Below are positions 49,731-61,035 of a stretch of DNA of 64,000 nt, piece after piece. Below the pieces are notes generated by a model, which ran no database searches, had not been told where the DNA came from, and worked only from the letters and a program-made list of their open reading frames with translations. The stretch covers positions 78,165 through 142,164 of the forward strand of contig NZ_JAVFVV010000019.1 in the NCBI RefSeq assembly GCF_030929505.1. Direction: 5' to 3'. The position numbers and the translations under genes are program-made. Every line of letters begins with the position of its first letter. Position 1 is the stretch's first letter. This DNA is from Mesorhizobium sp. LHD-90 (lineage in GTDB: Bacteria; Pseudomonadota; Alphaproteobacteria; Rhizobiales; Rhizobiaceae).

Positions 49731-50342
49731 ATGGAATTGTCTTCCCTGCTGATCTTCGCCGGCGCGCTGCTGGTGGCGGCCGGCTCGCCCGGCCCCAGCA
49801 TCGCCGCACTGGTGGCGCGTGTCATTTCGAAGGGGTTCCGCGACGTGTTCCCGTTCCTGCTGGCCATGTGGATCGGCGAGGGCATCTGGCTGACGCTCGC
49901 GGTATTCGGGCTGGCCTTCATCGCTCAGACTTTTCATCTCGCCTTCGTGGTCGTGAAATGGCTTGGCGTCGCCTACCTTGTCTACCTCGCCTGGAAGATG
50001 TGGACCGCGCCGGTGAAAACCGACGGTGGCGTCCTGCCGAAGGAGGACGCACCGCTGAAACTGTTCTTCGCCGGCATGGCCGTCACGCTCGGTAATCCGA
50101 AGATCATGATGTTCTACCTGGCGCTGCTGCCAACCATCATCGACCTCGCCTCGGTCACCCTGCTCGGCTGGGTGGAACTGACGGCGACGATGGCGCTGGT
50201 GCTGATCGCCATCGATCTGGCCTGGGTCGTTGCTGCCGCGCAGGCGCGGCGCCTGCTGAAGAGCGCCAGGGCGATGCGCATCGCCAATCGGATAAGCGCC
50301 ACCACCATGGCCGGCGCGGCGGCGGCCATCGCCGCGCGCTGA
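49731..50342 (+). CDS. LysE family amino acid exporter
   Basis: A 203-residue membrane protein with about six hydrophobic segments and the LysE/RhtB pattern. LLVAAGSPGPSIAALVARVI comes at the start, FVVVKWLGVAYLVYLAWKMW in the middle, and FFAGMAVTLGNPKIMMFYLA carries the conserved GNPK. It probably exports an amino acid; specificity is unknown. It is placed between the hydroxyproline regulator and glutamate dehydrogenase. Confidence 0.9.
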   Translation: MELSSLLIFAGALLVAAGSPGPSIAALVARVISKGFRDVFPFLLAMWIGEGIWLTLAVFGLAFIAQTFHLAFVVVKWLGVAYLVYLAWKMWTAPVKTDGGVLPKEDAPLKLFFAGMAVTLGNPKIMMFYLALLPTIIDLASVTLLGWVELTATMALVLIAIDLAWVVAAAQARRLLKSARAMRIANRISATTMAGAAAAIAAR

Positions 50343-50361
50343 TATCCGCCGGCTAAGTTTC

Positions 50362-50395
50362 CCTGTTCGGGCCGCGCCGCGGCGGCCGGAACAGG
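50362..50395 (+). terminator. Strong hairpin after the LysE gene
   Basis: CCTGTTC-GGGCCGC pairs with CGGCC-GGAACAGG with few mismatches, 19 bp after the LysE stop. Only short T-runs follow (ATTTTCCTTT at about 50404), so it is a probable terminator. Confidence 0.5.
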
Positions 50396-50552
50396 CGCGG
50401 CGATTTTCCTTTATCGCGCACTGTCCGATACGCAAACGTCACGCGGTGGTCACGGCGCTCGCCCATTTTCCGGCTGAATCGAGATGCAAGCGGGTCGAAA
50501 ATCGCCTTTCATCTGATACGATGCGGCAAAACAACAAGACGGGAGGATTCTT

Positions 50553-53500
50553 ATGGGCGACGCCAAATCCGGAAGCGGCCGGAAGAAGGGCGACGACAAG
50601 TACGCCGCCAGCCCGTCTCGGGCCGCCCAATTGACCGGCCTCGCCGACCTGCTTCTCGCCCGGGCGCCCGCCGAGGATACGGCGGCCTACGATCCCGCGA
50701 TGCTGAAGCACGCAGCGAGCCTCGCCGGCGAAGCGGTCACCGCTCACCGCAAGGGGGAAAGCGTCGTCGCGATCGACCGCGACGCCGGCGTCGCCCGCGA
50801 GGGGCTTCCGGTCACGGTCATCACTGTCGTCAACGACAACATGCCGTTCCTGTTCGATTCGGTGCTCGGCGAGATAACCGAAGCGGCCGGCGAGCCGACG
50901 CTTGTCACCCATCCCGTGCTCGTCGTGCGCCATGGCGAGGCCGGCGTCGAGGAGATCCTCGGCGACGGTTCGGTGCGCGACCTCGGAGCCGACCGGCTGA
51001 GCGTCATTCATGTCCATGTGAAACCACTGTCGGCGGAGGACGCGAACAAGCTCAGAGAGCAATTGGCCAGGGTGGTCGCGCAGGTGCGCGCCGCGACGGC
51101 CGACTGGAAGCCGATGCTGGCGCGGCTCGACCGGGCGATCACCGAATTCCGATATTCGCCGATCCCGCTGGAGAAGGCCGCGCTCACCGAGGCGATCGCC
51201 TTCCTGGAATGGCTGCGCGACGACAATTTTACTTTCCTCGGCATGCGCGAGTTCAGCTACCAGGGTGGCGAGAGGACCGGTACGCTGGAGCGTTCCGACA
51301 AGCGCGGCCTCGGCATCCTCGCCGACCCGGACGTCCGGGTGCTCAGGCGCGACAACACCTCGGACGGCCAGACCACGCAGGAAATCCGCGCCTTCCTGCA
51401 CGGTCCCGATCCACTCATCGTCACCAAGGCCAATGCCAAATCGGTCGTCCACCGGCGTGCCTATCTCGACTATATCGGCGTCAAGACATTTTCGCCCGAG
51501 GGCGAACTTGCCGGCGAATTGCGCATCGTCGGCCTTTTCACCTCGACCGCCTACACGCGCTCGGTGCTGAAGATCCCCTATCTGCGCTCGAAGGCCGAAA
51601 CCATCATCCAGAGATCCGGCTTCGACCCGGCCGACCATTCCGGCAAGGCGCTGATCAATGTGCTGGAATCCTATCCGCGCGACGAGCTATTCCAGATACC
51701 GATCGCCGTGCTGCAGCCGCATGCCGAGGCGATCCTCGGGCTGGTCGAGCGTCCGCGCATCCGCGCGCTGGTTCGTGTCGACCAGTTCGACCGCTTCGTC
51801 TCGGTCCTCGTCTTCGTGCCGCGCGACCGCTACGATTCCATCGTCCGCGAGAAGATCGGGCAATATCTGAAGACCGTCTTCGACGGGCGCCTCTCCGCCT
51901 ATTACCCCGCCTTCCCCGAGGGCGGGCTGGCGCGTGTGCATTTCATCATCGGCCGTTCCGGCGGCAAGACCCCGCATGTGGAGCCGCTGGCCATCGAAGC
52001 GGCGATCCGCGACATCGTGCGCAACTGGGAGGACGCGCTGCGCGACGAGGCGGCCGCCTCCGGGCTGGACGAGAGATTGGCGGCGGTGGCCGGAAAATTC
52101 CCGGAAAGCTATCGCGGCAGTTTTACCGCGGCTGAGGCGCTGGCCGACGCGCGGCGCGTCTCAAGCTTGTCTGCGGAAAAGCCGATCGCCATCGACTATT
52201 ACCGCCATGCCGACCAGCCGCAGAAACAGGCGGCGCTGAAGATCCATCATTTCGGCGAGCCGGTCACCCTTTCACGCCGGGTGCCTATCCTGGAAAACAT
52301 GGGTTTCCGCGTCATCAGCGAGCGTACCTTCGAGATCGACCGCGACGACGGCGGGCGGGTCTTCATTCACGACATGGAACTGAAGAATGCGTTCGGCAAG
52401 CCGATCGACCTGTCGGACGGCGGCAAGCTGCTCGAAGACGTGCTGCTGTCGGTTTGGCATGGCGTGGCCGACAATGACGGCTACAACGCGCTCGCCCAGA
52501 CCGCCGGCCTGTGGTCGAACGAGATCATCATCCTGCGCGCCTATGGCCGCTACTTGCAGCAGGCCGGCATTCCACAGAGCCAGGATGTCATCGCCAATGT
52601 GCTGAACCGCTATCCGGAGATCGCGCGCGGCCTGTTCCAGGTCTTCGTGGCCATGTTCGACCCTGCCGGCAAGGACGGCGAGGTGACGGCGAAACATTTG
52701 AAGGCCAAGATCAAGGACGCGCTGGAGGAGGTGCCCAACCTCGACGACGACACCATCATCCGGCGCTATCTCAACCTCGTCGAAGCCTCACTGCGCACCA
52801 ACCACTTCGCCCCGGCCACCGACAAGGCGCGGTCGCTGGCGATCAAGCTGGACTCGCGGTCGCTCGTCGGCCTGCCGGAGCCGCGGCCGTGGCGCGAGAT
52901 TTTTGTCTACGGGCCGGAAGTGGAAGGCGTGCACCTGCGCTTCGGCCCGGTGGCGCGCGGCGGGCTGCGCTGGTCGGACCGCGCCCAGGACTACCGCACC
53001 GAGGTCCTCGGCCTGGTCAAGGCCCAGCAGGTGAAGAACGCCGTCATCGTGCCGGTCGGCGCCAAGGGCGGCTTCTATCCGAAACGCCTGCCGCCGGCCT
53101 CCAGCCGCGACCTGTGGTTCGAGGCGGGCCGGAAGGCCTATATCAACTTCGTCTCCAGCCTGCTGTCGGTCACCGACAATATCGATGTCAAAGGCATCGT
53201 GCCGCCGCAGGGCGTGACGCGCCGCGACGCCGACGATCCGTATTTTGTCGTCGCCGCCGACAAGGGCACCGCGACCTTCTCCGACACCGCCAACGCCATC
53301 AGCCAGGCGCATGATTTCTGGCTGGACGATGCTTTCGCCTCGGGCGGCTCGGCGGGCTACGACCACAAGAAGATGGGCATCACCGCCAAGGGCGCGTGGG
53401 AGGCGGTGAAGCGGCATTTCCGCGAGATGAACCGCGACATCCAGAAGGAGCCGTTCACCGTCGTCGGCGTCGGCGACATGTCGGGCGACGTGTTCGGCAA

Positions 53501-55343
53501 CGGCATGCTGCTGTCGCCCGAAATCCGCCTGATCGCCGCCTTCGACCATCGCGACATCTTTATCGACCCGGCTCCCGATGCGGCGGCATCGCTCGCCGAG
53601 CGCCAGCGCCTGTTCGATCTGCCGCGCTCGAGCTGGCAGGATTACGACAAGACAAAACTATCCGCGGGCGGCGCGATCGTCTCGCGTTCGCAGAAGTCGG
53701 TGACACTGTCGGATGCGGCCGCCGCGGCGATCGGGCTGGCGAAAACCACCGCGTCCCCGGCCGAGATCATGAAGGCGATCCTCCAGGCGCCGGCCGACCT
53801 TCTGTGGTTCGGCGGCATCGGCACCTATGTCCGGGGCACGCTGGAGACCAATCAGGAGGTCGGCGACCGCGCCAACGACGCCATCCGCGTCACGGCGGCG
53901 GAGGTACGCGCAAAAGTCATCGGCGAGGGCGCCAATCTCGGCGTCACCCAGCGCGGCCGCATCGAGTTCGGCCTCAACGGCGGCGCCTGCAACTCCGACG
54001 CCATCGACAACTCCGCCGGCGTCAACTGCTCGGACGTCGAGGTCAACATCAAGATCGCGCTCGCCTCGGCCATGCGCAAGGGCGGCCTGACGCGCCCCGC
54101 CCGCGACAAGCTGCTGGCCGAGATGACGCCCGAAGTCGGCGAACTGGTGCTGTCCAACAACTACCAGCAGACGCTGGCGCTCTCTTTGCAAAGGAAGCGC
54201 GGACTGGCCGACCTGCCGCACCAGATGCGCTTCATGTCCGGGCTGGAGGCGCGCGGCCTGCTCGACCGGGCGGTCGAGACGCTGCCGTCGGACGCAGCCC
54301 TTGCCGAGCGTGCGGCGCGCGGTGAGCCGCTGACGCGGGCCGAACTCGGCGTGCTGCTCGCCTATGCCAAGATCGTGCTGTTTTCCGACCTCGTCGCCAG
54401 CGACGTGCCGGACGACCCGCATTTCGGGCGCGACCTGCTCGGCTATTTCCCGGACAGGATGGCGAAGAAATTCGAGGCAGACATCAACGAGCACCGTCTG
54501 CGCCGCGAGATCGTGTCGCGCGTGCTCGCCAACGACCTCGTCAATCGCGGCGGCCCGTCCTTCCTCAGCCGTTTGCAGGACGCTACAGGGCGCAGCGCCG
54601 CCGACGTGGCGAAAGCCTTCGTGGTGGTGCGCGACGGTTTTGCCCTGCCGGTGCTCTATGCCGAGATCGACGCGCTCGACAACAGGATCGACGGCCAGTT
54701 CCAGCTCGATCTCTATCAATCGCTTGGGCGGCTGCTGTTCGTCGAGACTGGCTGGATGCTGAAGAACGACCATTCCGCCGAACCGGTCGGCGCCCGCATC
54801 GCCGAATTGCAGGAGGCGCGCAAGGCGCTCGAGCCGAAGCTCGCGGCCCTGCTGCCGACCTACCCGAAAGCAAAACTCGACGAGCGGCGGCTGGCTTTTG
54901 TTGCCGCCGGCGCACCGGAGGCGCTGGCGGAAAAGCTCGCCAATGCCGACGCGATCCAGATGGTGCCGGACATCGCGCTGGTGGCGCGCACCGCCGGCGC
55001 CGGAATCGTCGACGCCGGAAAGGCATTTCTGGCGGTCAGCGAGGCTTTCCGTATCGGCCGGATCGAGGACGCCGCCCGCGCCATCGCGCCTTCGGACTAT
55101 TATGAAGGGCTGGCACTGACGCGCGCGCTGGACACGATTGGCGCGGCCGGCTGCGGCATCGCGGCGGCGGCGCTTGTCGCGCACGGCAAGGACGGCGACC
55201 CGGTCGCACGCTGGCTGGACGCCGGCGGCGAGCGGGTGCAGCGCACGCGCGAGCGGCTGCAAGCCCTCACCGAGGGCGGCGATATCACCGTGTCGCGGCT
55301 TTCGGTGGCCGCCGGACTGATGCACGATCTGACGGTGTTGTGA
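50553..55343 (+). CDS. gdhZ: NAD-specific glutamate dehydrogenase, large (180-kDa) type
   Basis: A 1596-residue enzyme of the GdhB/GDH-180 family that interconverts glutamate and 2-oxoglutarate plus ammonia. A long N-terminal regulatory region (ACT-like segments) covers about residues 1-700. The catalytic core follows: GPVARGGLRWSDRAQDYRTE, GLVKAQQVKNAVIVPVGAKG (catalytic Lys region), VVGVGDMSGDVFGNGMLLSP, AKVIGEGANLGVTQRGRIEF and NSDAIDNSAGVNCSDVEVN. A C-terminal helical domain ends the protein. The length fits the family. The ATG at 50553 has GGGAGG upstream. Confidence 0.96.
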   Translation: MGDAKSGSGRKKGDDKYAASPSRAAQLTGLADLLLARAPAEDTAAYDPAMLKHAASLAGEAVTAHRKGESVVAIDRDAGVAREGLPVTVITVVNDNMPFLFDSVLGEITEAAGEPTLVTHPVLVVRHGEAGVEEILGDGSVRDLGADRLSVIHVHVKPLSAEDANKLREQLARVVAQVRAATADWKPMLARLDRAITEFRYSPIPLEKAALTEAIAFLEWLRDDNFTFLGMREFSYQGGERTGTLERSDKRGLGILADPDVRVLRRDNTSDGQTTQEIRAFLHGPDPLIVTKANAKSVVHRRAYLDYIGVKTFSPEGELAGELRIVGLFTSTAYTRSVLKIPYLRSKAETIIQRSGFDPADHSGKALINVLESYPRDELFQIPIAVLQPHAEAILGLVERPRIRALVRVDQFDRFVSVLVFVPRDRYDSIVREKIGQYLKTVFDGRLSAYYPAFPEGGLARVHFIIGRSGGKTPHVEPLAIEAAIRDIVRNWEDALRDEAAASGLDERLAAVAGKFPESYRGSFTAAEALADARRVSSLSAEKPIAIDYYRHADQPQKQAALKIHHFGEPVTLSRRVPILENMGFRVISERTFEIDRDDGGRVFIHDMELKNAFGKPIDLSDGGKLLEDVLLSVWHGVADNDGYNALAQTAGLWSNEIIILRAYGRYLQQAGIPQSQDVIANVLNRYPEIARGLFQVFVAMFDPAGKDGEVTAKHLKAKIKDALEEVPNLDDDTIIRRYLNLVEASLRTNHFAPATDKARSLAIKLDSRSLVGLPEPRPWREIFVYGPEVEGVHLRFGPVARGGLRWSDRAQDYRTEVLGLVKAQQVKNAVIVPVGAKGGFYPKRLPPASSRDLWFEAGRKAYINFVSSLLSVTDNIDVKGIVPPQGVTRRDADDPYFVVAADKGTATFSDTANAISQAHDFWLDDAFASGGSAGYDHKKMGITAKGAWEAVKRHFREMNRDIQKEPFTVVGVGDMSGDVFGNGMLLSPEIRLIAAFDHRDIFIDPAPDAAASLAERQRLFDLPRSSWQDYDKTKLSAGGAIVSRSQKSVTLSDAAAAAIGLAKTTASPAEIMKAILQAPADLLWFGGIGTYVRGTLETNQEVGDRANDAIRVTAAEVRAKVIGEGANLGVTQRGRIEFGLNGGACNSDAIDNSAGVNCSDVEVNIKIALASAMRKGGLTRPARDKLLAEMTPEVGELVLSNNYQQTLALSLQRKRGLADLPHQMRFMSGLEARGLLDRAVETLPSDAALAERAARGEPLTRAELGVLLAYAKIVLFSDLVASDVPDDPHFGRDLLGYFPDRMAKKFEADINEHRLRREIVSRVLANDLVNRGGPSFLSRLQDATGRSAADVAKAFVVVRDGFALPVLYAEIDALDNRIDGQFQLDLYQSLGRLLFVETGWMLKNDHSAEPVGARIAELQEARKALEPKLAALLPTYPKAKLDERRLAFVAAGAPEALAEKLANADAIQMVPDIALVARTAGAGIVDAGKAFLAVSEAFRIGRIEDAARAIAPSDYYEGLALTRALDTIGAAGCGIAAAALVAHGKDGDPVARWLDAGGERVQRTRERLQALTEGGDITVSRLSVAAGLMHDLTVL

Positions 55344-55377
55344 GCTTTTTCTCGCGAGACTTTCGTGCATCGACGGA

Positions 55378-55404
55378 GAGGTGTATGATTTAATCATACA
55401 CCTC
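55378..55404. promoter_or_regulatory. Palindromic operator of parDE
   Basis: GAGGTGTATGATT (55378-55390) and AATCATACACCTC (55392-55404) are exact complements around a single central T, 18 bp before the ParD start. This is the expected place for autorepression by the ParDE complex. Confidence 0.8.
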
Positions 55405-55422
55405 AATCTTCGGACGATCGCA

Positions 55423-55710
55423 ATGCGCACGACGCAGGCCCTGACCATCACCCTTCCGCTGGAAATGGCGCAGATGGTGAAGGACAAGGTGGCGTCCGGC
55501 CAATACGCCACCGAAAGCGAAGTCATCCGCGACGGGTTGCGTTCGCTAGCGGCCCGCGACGCGGCGATCGAAAAATGGCTGGCCGAGGAAGTCGTGCCGA
55601 CGCTGGATGCGCTCGACGCGGATCCCTCGCGGGTTATCCCTGCCGACGAGGCCTGGCGACGTATCCAGGCGCACATGGATGCGCGGGCTTCCAAGAAAAG
55701 CGGCGGATGA
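55423..55710 (+). CDS. parD: ParD-type antitoxin
   Basis: A 95-residue ribbon-helix-helix protein with ALTITLPLEMAQMVKDKVAS (strand and first helix) and YATESEVIRDGLRSLAARDA (second helix). A C-terminal toxin-binding part follows (EKWLAEEVVPTLDALDAD). The ATG at 55423 begins the RHH motif; 14 more upstream codons would run through the operator and are unlikely to be coding. Its stop overlaps the ParE start (ATGA). Confidence 0.92.
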   Translation: MRTTQALTITLPLEMAQMVKDKVASGQYATESEVIRDGLRSLAARDAAIEKWLAEEVVPTLDALDADPSRVIPADEAWRRIQAHMDARASKKSGG

Positions 55711-56015
55711 CCCACAAGGTCACTCTATCGCCGGAGGCGATCGGCGACTTTCAGGCGCTGTACGATTATCTTTCGCCGCTGGCTGGAGAGCGCACGGCCG
55801 CAGCCTATGTCGGCAAACTCTACGCATACTGCATGGACCTGCGGACCTTCCCGCAACGCGGCATGCGGCGGGACGATCTTCGCCCAGGTTTGCGGATCGT
55901 CGGCTACCGCCGCAAGGCCAGCATCGCCTTCCGTGTCGACGGCGATGTCGTGACCATCGTTAGGGTATTTCATGGCGGCCAGGACATCGCGTTCGAGGAT
56001 GATGTCCAGAACTGA
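55707..56015 (+). CDS. parE: ParE-type toxin (RelE/ParE superfamily)
   Basis: A 102-residue protein with the RelE/ParE fold: VTLSPEAIGDFQALYDYLSP, CMDLRTFPQRGMRRDDLRPG, LRIVGYRRKASIAFRVDGD and VTIVRVFHGGQDIAFEDD. ParE toxins poison DNA gyrase. Start overlap with parD and the upstream operator make a complete TA module 79 bp after gdhZ. Confidence 0.92.
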   Translation: MTHKVTLSPEAIGDFQALYDYLSPLAGERTAAAYVGKLYAYCMDLRTFPQRGMRRDDLRPGLRIVGYRRKASIAFRVDGDVVTIVRVFHGGQDIAFEDDVQN

Positions 56016-56133
56016 CGACCATTGCGGCGGCGCATGAGACATGCGAACCCTGCGACGCTGAATGTCTGGCGCGGGATGCTTCCCGTGTCCTGCATCCGGT
56101 ACCGTCGCTCGGTTGCAATGTGAGGGCTCCAGA

Positions 56134-57510
56134 ATGACCGCAACCACCGCCGGCGCCGTTCCGCGGCGCGGCATCTGGGGCTGGATGCTGTTCGACTGGG
56201 CGGCGCAGCCCTTCTTCACCGTGGTCACCACCTTCATCTTCGGCCCGTATTTCGTGTCGCACATGGCGGGCGACTCGGCGTTGGGTTTGGCCGCCTGGGG
56301 CTGGGGCGTGGCCGCCGCCGGCCTCGCCATCGCCATCCTGTCACCGATGCTGGGCTCTATCGCCGACCAGACCGGACGCAAGAAGCCGTGGATCATGTTT
56401 TTCGCGGCGATCCAGATCGTCTGCCTGACCATGCTGTGGTACGCGGCGCCGGGGTCGAGCCTGGTCGAGGTGCTGTTCTTTTTCTGCCTCGCCACCGTCG
56501 CCGCCGAATTCTCCATCGTCTTCAACGATTCCATGATGCCGCGTCTGGTCTCGAAGGAGGATACCGGCCGTATCTCCAACATCGCCTGGGGCCTCGGCTA
56601 TCTCGGCGGCATGATCGCGCTGATCTTCGTCGTCACCATGCTCGCCGCCTCGCCGGAGACGGGCAAGACGATCGTCGGCCTGCCGCCGCTGTTCGGGCTC
56701 GATCCGGCGCAGGGCGAGGACGCACGTGCCACCGGGCCGCTGGCGGCCTTGTGGTATTTCGTCTTCATCCTGCCCATGCTGTTCTTCACGCCGGACGGGG
56801 CGAGGGGCATGGCGCTGGGGCCGGCGATCCGCACAGGACTTTCTGAACTCAAGGCAACCTTCGTGGAAGCGCGCCAGCGCTTCGGCATCGTCCGCTTCCT
56901 CGTCGCCCGCATGATCTATCAGGACGGCGTCAACGCGCTGCTGGCGCTGGGGGGAGCCTTCGCGGCGAAGATGTTCGGCTGGACTGTGACCGAATTCGGC
57001 ATCTACGGCATCATCCTCAACGTCATCGCCATATTCGGCTGCTTCGCGGCGAGCCGGCTGGACACGGCGTTCGGCTCGAAATGGGTGGTGATCGTTTCGC
57101 TGATCGTGCTGACGCTGGCGACGATCGGCATCGTCTCCACCGGGCCGGGTTTCACCCTGTTCGGGCTGGTCGACCTGTCCACCGCCGACAGCGGCGGCAT
57201 GTTCGGTACTGCGGCCGAGAAGGCCTACATCGCCTACGGCCTGCTTATCGGCATTGCCTTCGGGCCTGTGCAGGCATCATCGCGCTCCTATCTGGCGCGT
57301 AGCGTCACACCTGAGGAGGCGGGACGCTATTTCGGCATCTACGCGCTCGCTGGGCGGGCAACCAGTTTCGCTGCGCCATTCCTCGTCGCGACGGTCGCGG
57401 CCGTCACCGGTTCCGAGCCAGCCGGCATGGCGATGATCCTGCTGTTCCTGGTCGGCGGCCTGCTGATCCTGCTGCGCACGCCCTATCCGGCCGATCGCCC
57501 CGCCCGCTGA
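56134..57510 (+). CDS. MFS transporter, UMF1 (Atg22-like) family
   Basis: A 458-residue membrane protein with about 12 hydrophobic segments. [20 protein letters not shown] comes at the start, [19 protein letters not shown] is the MFS loop signature, and [40 protein letters not shown] follow. This is the UMF1/Atg22-like branch of the major facilitator superfamily. The substrate is unknown. The ATG at 56134 gives the family N terminus. It converges with purH. Confidence 0.88.
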   Translation: MTATTAGAVPRRGIWGWMLFDWAAQPFFTVVTTFIFGPYFVSHMAGDSALGLAAWGWGVAAAGLAIAILSPMLGSIADQTGRKKPWIMFFAAIQIVCLTMLWYAAPGSSLVEVLFFFCLATVAAEFSIVFNDSMMPRLVSKEDTGRISNIAWGLGYLGGMIALIFVVTMLAASPETGKTIVGLPPLFGLDPAQGEDARATGPLAALWYFVFILPMLFFTPDGARGMALGPAIRTGLSELKATFVEARQRFGIVRFLVARMIYQDGVNALLALGGAFAAKMFGWTVTEFGIYGIILNVIAIFGCFAASRLDTAFGSKWVVIVSLIVLTLATIGIVSTGPGFTLFGLVDLSTADSGGMFGTAAEKAYIAYGLLIGIAFGPVQASSRSYLARSVTPEEAGRYFGIYALAGRATSFAAPFLVATVAAVTGSEPAGMAMILLFLVGGLLILLRTPYPADRPAR

Positions 57511-57540
57511 GTCCCGTTCCGCCGGTTGGCGGGCTTCGCA

Positions 57541-59151
<1,611 letters not shown>

Positions 59152-59241
59152 GGCAGGGCCTTTCGATCTGGACGCGGGAGGCTGCGCGGGGCCTAACACA
59201 GGTTTTCGGGAAATCAAGCGAGGCGTGTCTCCGGCGCCTTT

Positions 59242-60975
59242 CTATACCTGCGGCATCGACGCTTCGCGGCGTTTCCTCTCGAACTGCCACTGCACCTCCG
59301 GCACGTCCGACGCCTGAAAGGAGAGTACGATCTGACGGCTGCGGCGAGGCCCGCCTAGCGCGGCGAAGAAGATCGACTCTTCCACATGCGGCTGCATGCT
59401 GGAGGAGAAGAACCAGCGGTCGGCGAACGGCGGGGCGAGCACGAGGCGCCCCTGGCTGTCGCGGAAAAGCTCGACATCCGGATGAAGATGGAACCGCACA
59501 GAGACGGCGTCCCGTCCGGCGACGGCATTGTGCGACAGGGTGAAGCGGTCCATGCCCGACAGCATGTCGCCATCGGCGGCGAGCGTCAGCCGGCGCTCGT
59601 GATAGATGCCGAAACGCCTCACATAGGCGTCGTGGCCGGCGATGAAGGCCTGGTTGCCGTCGCCATCGAGCCGGTCGCAGCGCACCTCGTCGGGACCGTC
59701 GACCAGCGGCGCGCCGACGATGTTGCTGACGCGTTCGGAATGGTGGAAACGCGCCGAGGAGGTGTCGTTGATGGAGGCGGTGGAATGCGCCGCCGTGGCG
59801 CGGCCGAGCGGCCGGAACTCTTCAGCGCCATAGGTGTCGACGCCGGCATTGACGACGAACTGGTGGCGGCCCGACGACAGCTCGAAGGCCAGGAATCCGG
59901 CATGGGCGGCCTCGGCGATCTCCACTGGCGGCGGGCCGCCGGTGTCGGCGATCACCACCGTACCGCCCATGGCGAGCCGCTCGTAGCCGGAATGCGGGGC
60001 GTGCAGCAGCGGCGCGCCGGCGGTGTCGTCGTGGCGCAGGATGGCGGCTACCCGCTCGTGGATGGTGACGCCCATACCGTTGAAATGCGCGAGGCTGCCA
60101 TCGGCATGGCGGAAGAAGCGCAACGCCGGCAGCATGCGCTCGACCGCGCCGATCAGCGCTGCCGGCGGCGTCTCCGCCTGGTTGGCGTAAGTCTGGCGCA
60201 GCGGCAGCAGGTCGGCCAGCAATTCCAGCACGGCCATCGGATTGCGCGAGACATGGCCGCCGTCAGCAAGAATCTGGCGGTCCAGTTCGTCGGCGAGGTT
60301 GCGTGTGGCGTTGCGCAACGCCGACGGTGGCGCCGGCAACGACAGCGCGGCATAGGCCAGCGCGATGCGGGCGCGCAATTTGCCCTCGCCCTCGGGCATC
60401 TCGCGCACCACCGAGCGCAGATAGCGGATCTGCATGGCCAGAGAGCGCAGGAACGACCGGTAGAAGCCGAATTCAGCGCCCTGCAGCACCACCGAGGAGT
60501 GCTGCAGCCAGGCGATGATGCGTTTTGCGGTCGTCGCCGGTTCCCACGCTGGTCCGGCGATGCGGACACCGGCGCCGGCTATCCAGTCGGCGACCAGTGC
60601 GCGGGCGTTGGCGGCGGCCAGGTCGGTGCCCGCGGCGCGCATGTGGCGCAGCCAGCGAAAACCGTGAAGCGACTTCTGCCAGCCATGGTCGGCGACATCG
60701 AGCAGGAAGGGCGAACGGCCGCCGGCCTCGACCATGTGGCCCGACAGCGGGAAACGGCCGTGGTAGATTTCGACCGCCACCTGCGGGTCGGCCAGCCGCA
60801 GGTCGGGCGGCGCGATCAACACGCGCTCCGGCGTGCGGCCGCTGTAGCGCCAGCGATAGAGCGGGCCGGTGCGTAGACGGCGGCGCGCCCGCCGCCAGTA
60901 TTCCCTGGCGACCAGCGTCCACAGGCGCCTGGAACTGGCTGCCGCCAAAAATTGCTCCCCCTGCGAGTCGGCCAT
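59242..60975 (-). CDS. Heparinase II/III family protein
   Basis: A 577-residue protein with an alpha-helical toroid N-terminal half (DPQVAVEIYHGRFPLSGHMV, FRWLRHMRAAGTDLAAANAR, WEPATTAKRIIAWLQHS) and a beta-sandwich C-terminal half (AHAGFLAFELSSGRHQFVVN, RFTLSHNAVAGRDAVSVRFH). This is the heparinase II/III-like layout found in many alphaproteobacteria between rsmB and purH. The polysaccharide substrate is unknown. No signal peptide is evident, so a cytoplasmic or otherwise routed role is possible. Confidence 0.88.
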   Translation of the reverse strand: MADSQGEQFLAAASSRRLWTLVAREYWRRARRRLRTGPLYRWRYSGRTPERVLIAPPDLRLADPQVAVEIYHGRFPLSGHMVEAGGRSPFLLDVADHGWQKSLHGFRWLRHMRAAGTDLAAANARALVADWIAGAGVRIAGPAWEPATTAKRIIAWLQHSSVVLQGAEFGFYRSFLRSLAMQIRYLRSVVREMPEGEGKLRARIALAYAALSLPAPPSALRNATRNLADELDRQILADGGHVSRNPMAVLELLADLLPLRQTYANQAETPPAALIGAVERMLPALRFFRHADGSLAHFNGMGVTIHERVAAILRHDDTAGAPLLHAPHSGYERLAMGGTVVIADTGGPPPVEIAEAAHAGFLAFELSSGRHQFVVNAGVDTYGAEEFRPLGRATAAHSTASINDTSSARFHHSERVSNIVGAPLVDGPDEVRCDRLDGDGNQAFIAGHDAYVRRFGIYHERRLTLAADGDMLSGMDRFTLSHNAVAGRDAVSVRFHLHPDVELFRDSQGRLVLAPPFADRWFFSSSMQPHVEESIFFAALGGPRRSRQIVLSFQASDVPEVQWQFERKRREASMPQV

Positions 60976-61035
60976 TTTGGGGCGTTGTAGATGATTCAGA
61001 ACAGGCTGCGAAGGGCGGGCAGGAGTCGAGCCGGC

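Noticed and set aside
53658..55715. A 685-codon minus-strand frame across the end of gdhZ and parD
   Set aside because: It crosses two well-defined genes and the parDE operator, and has no recognisable domain.
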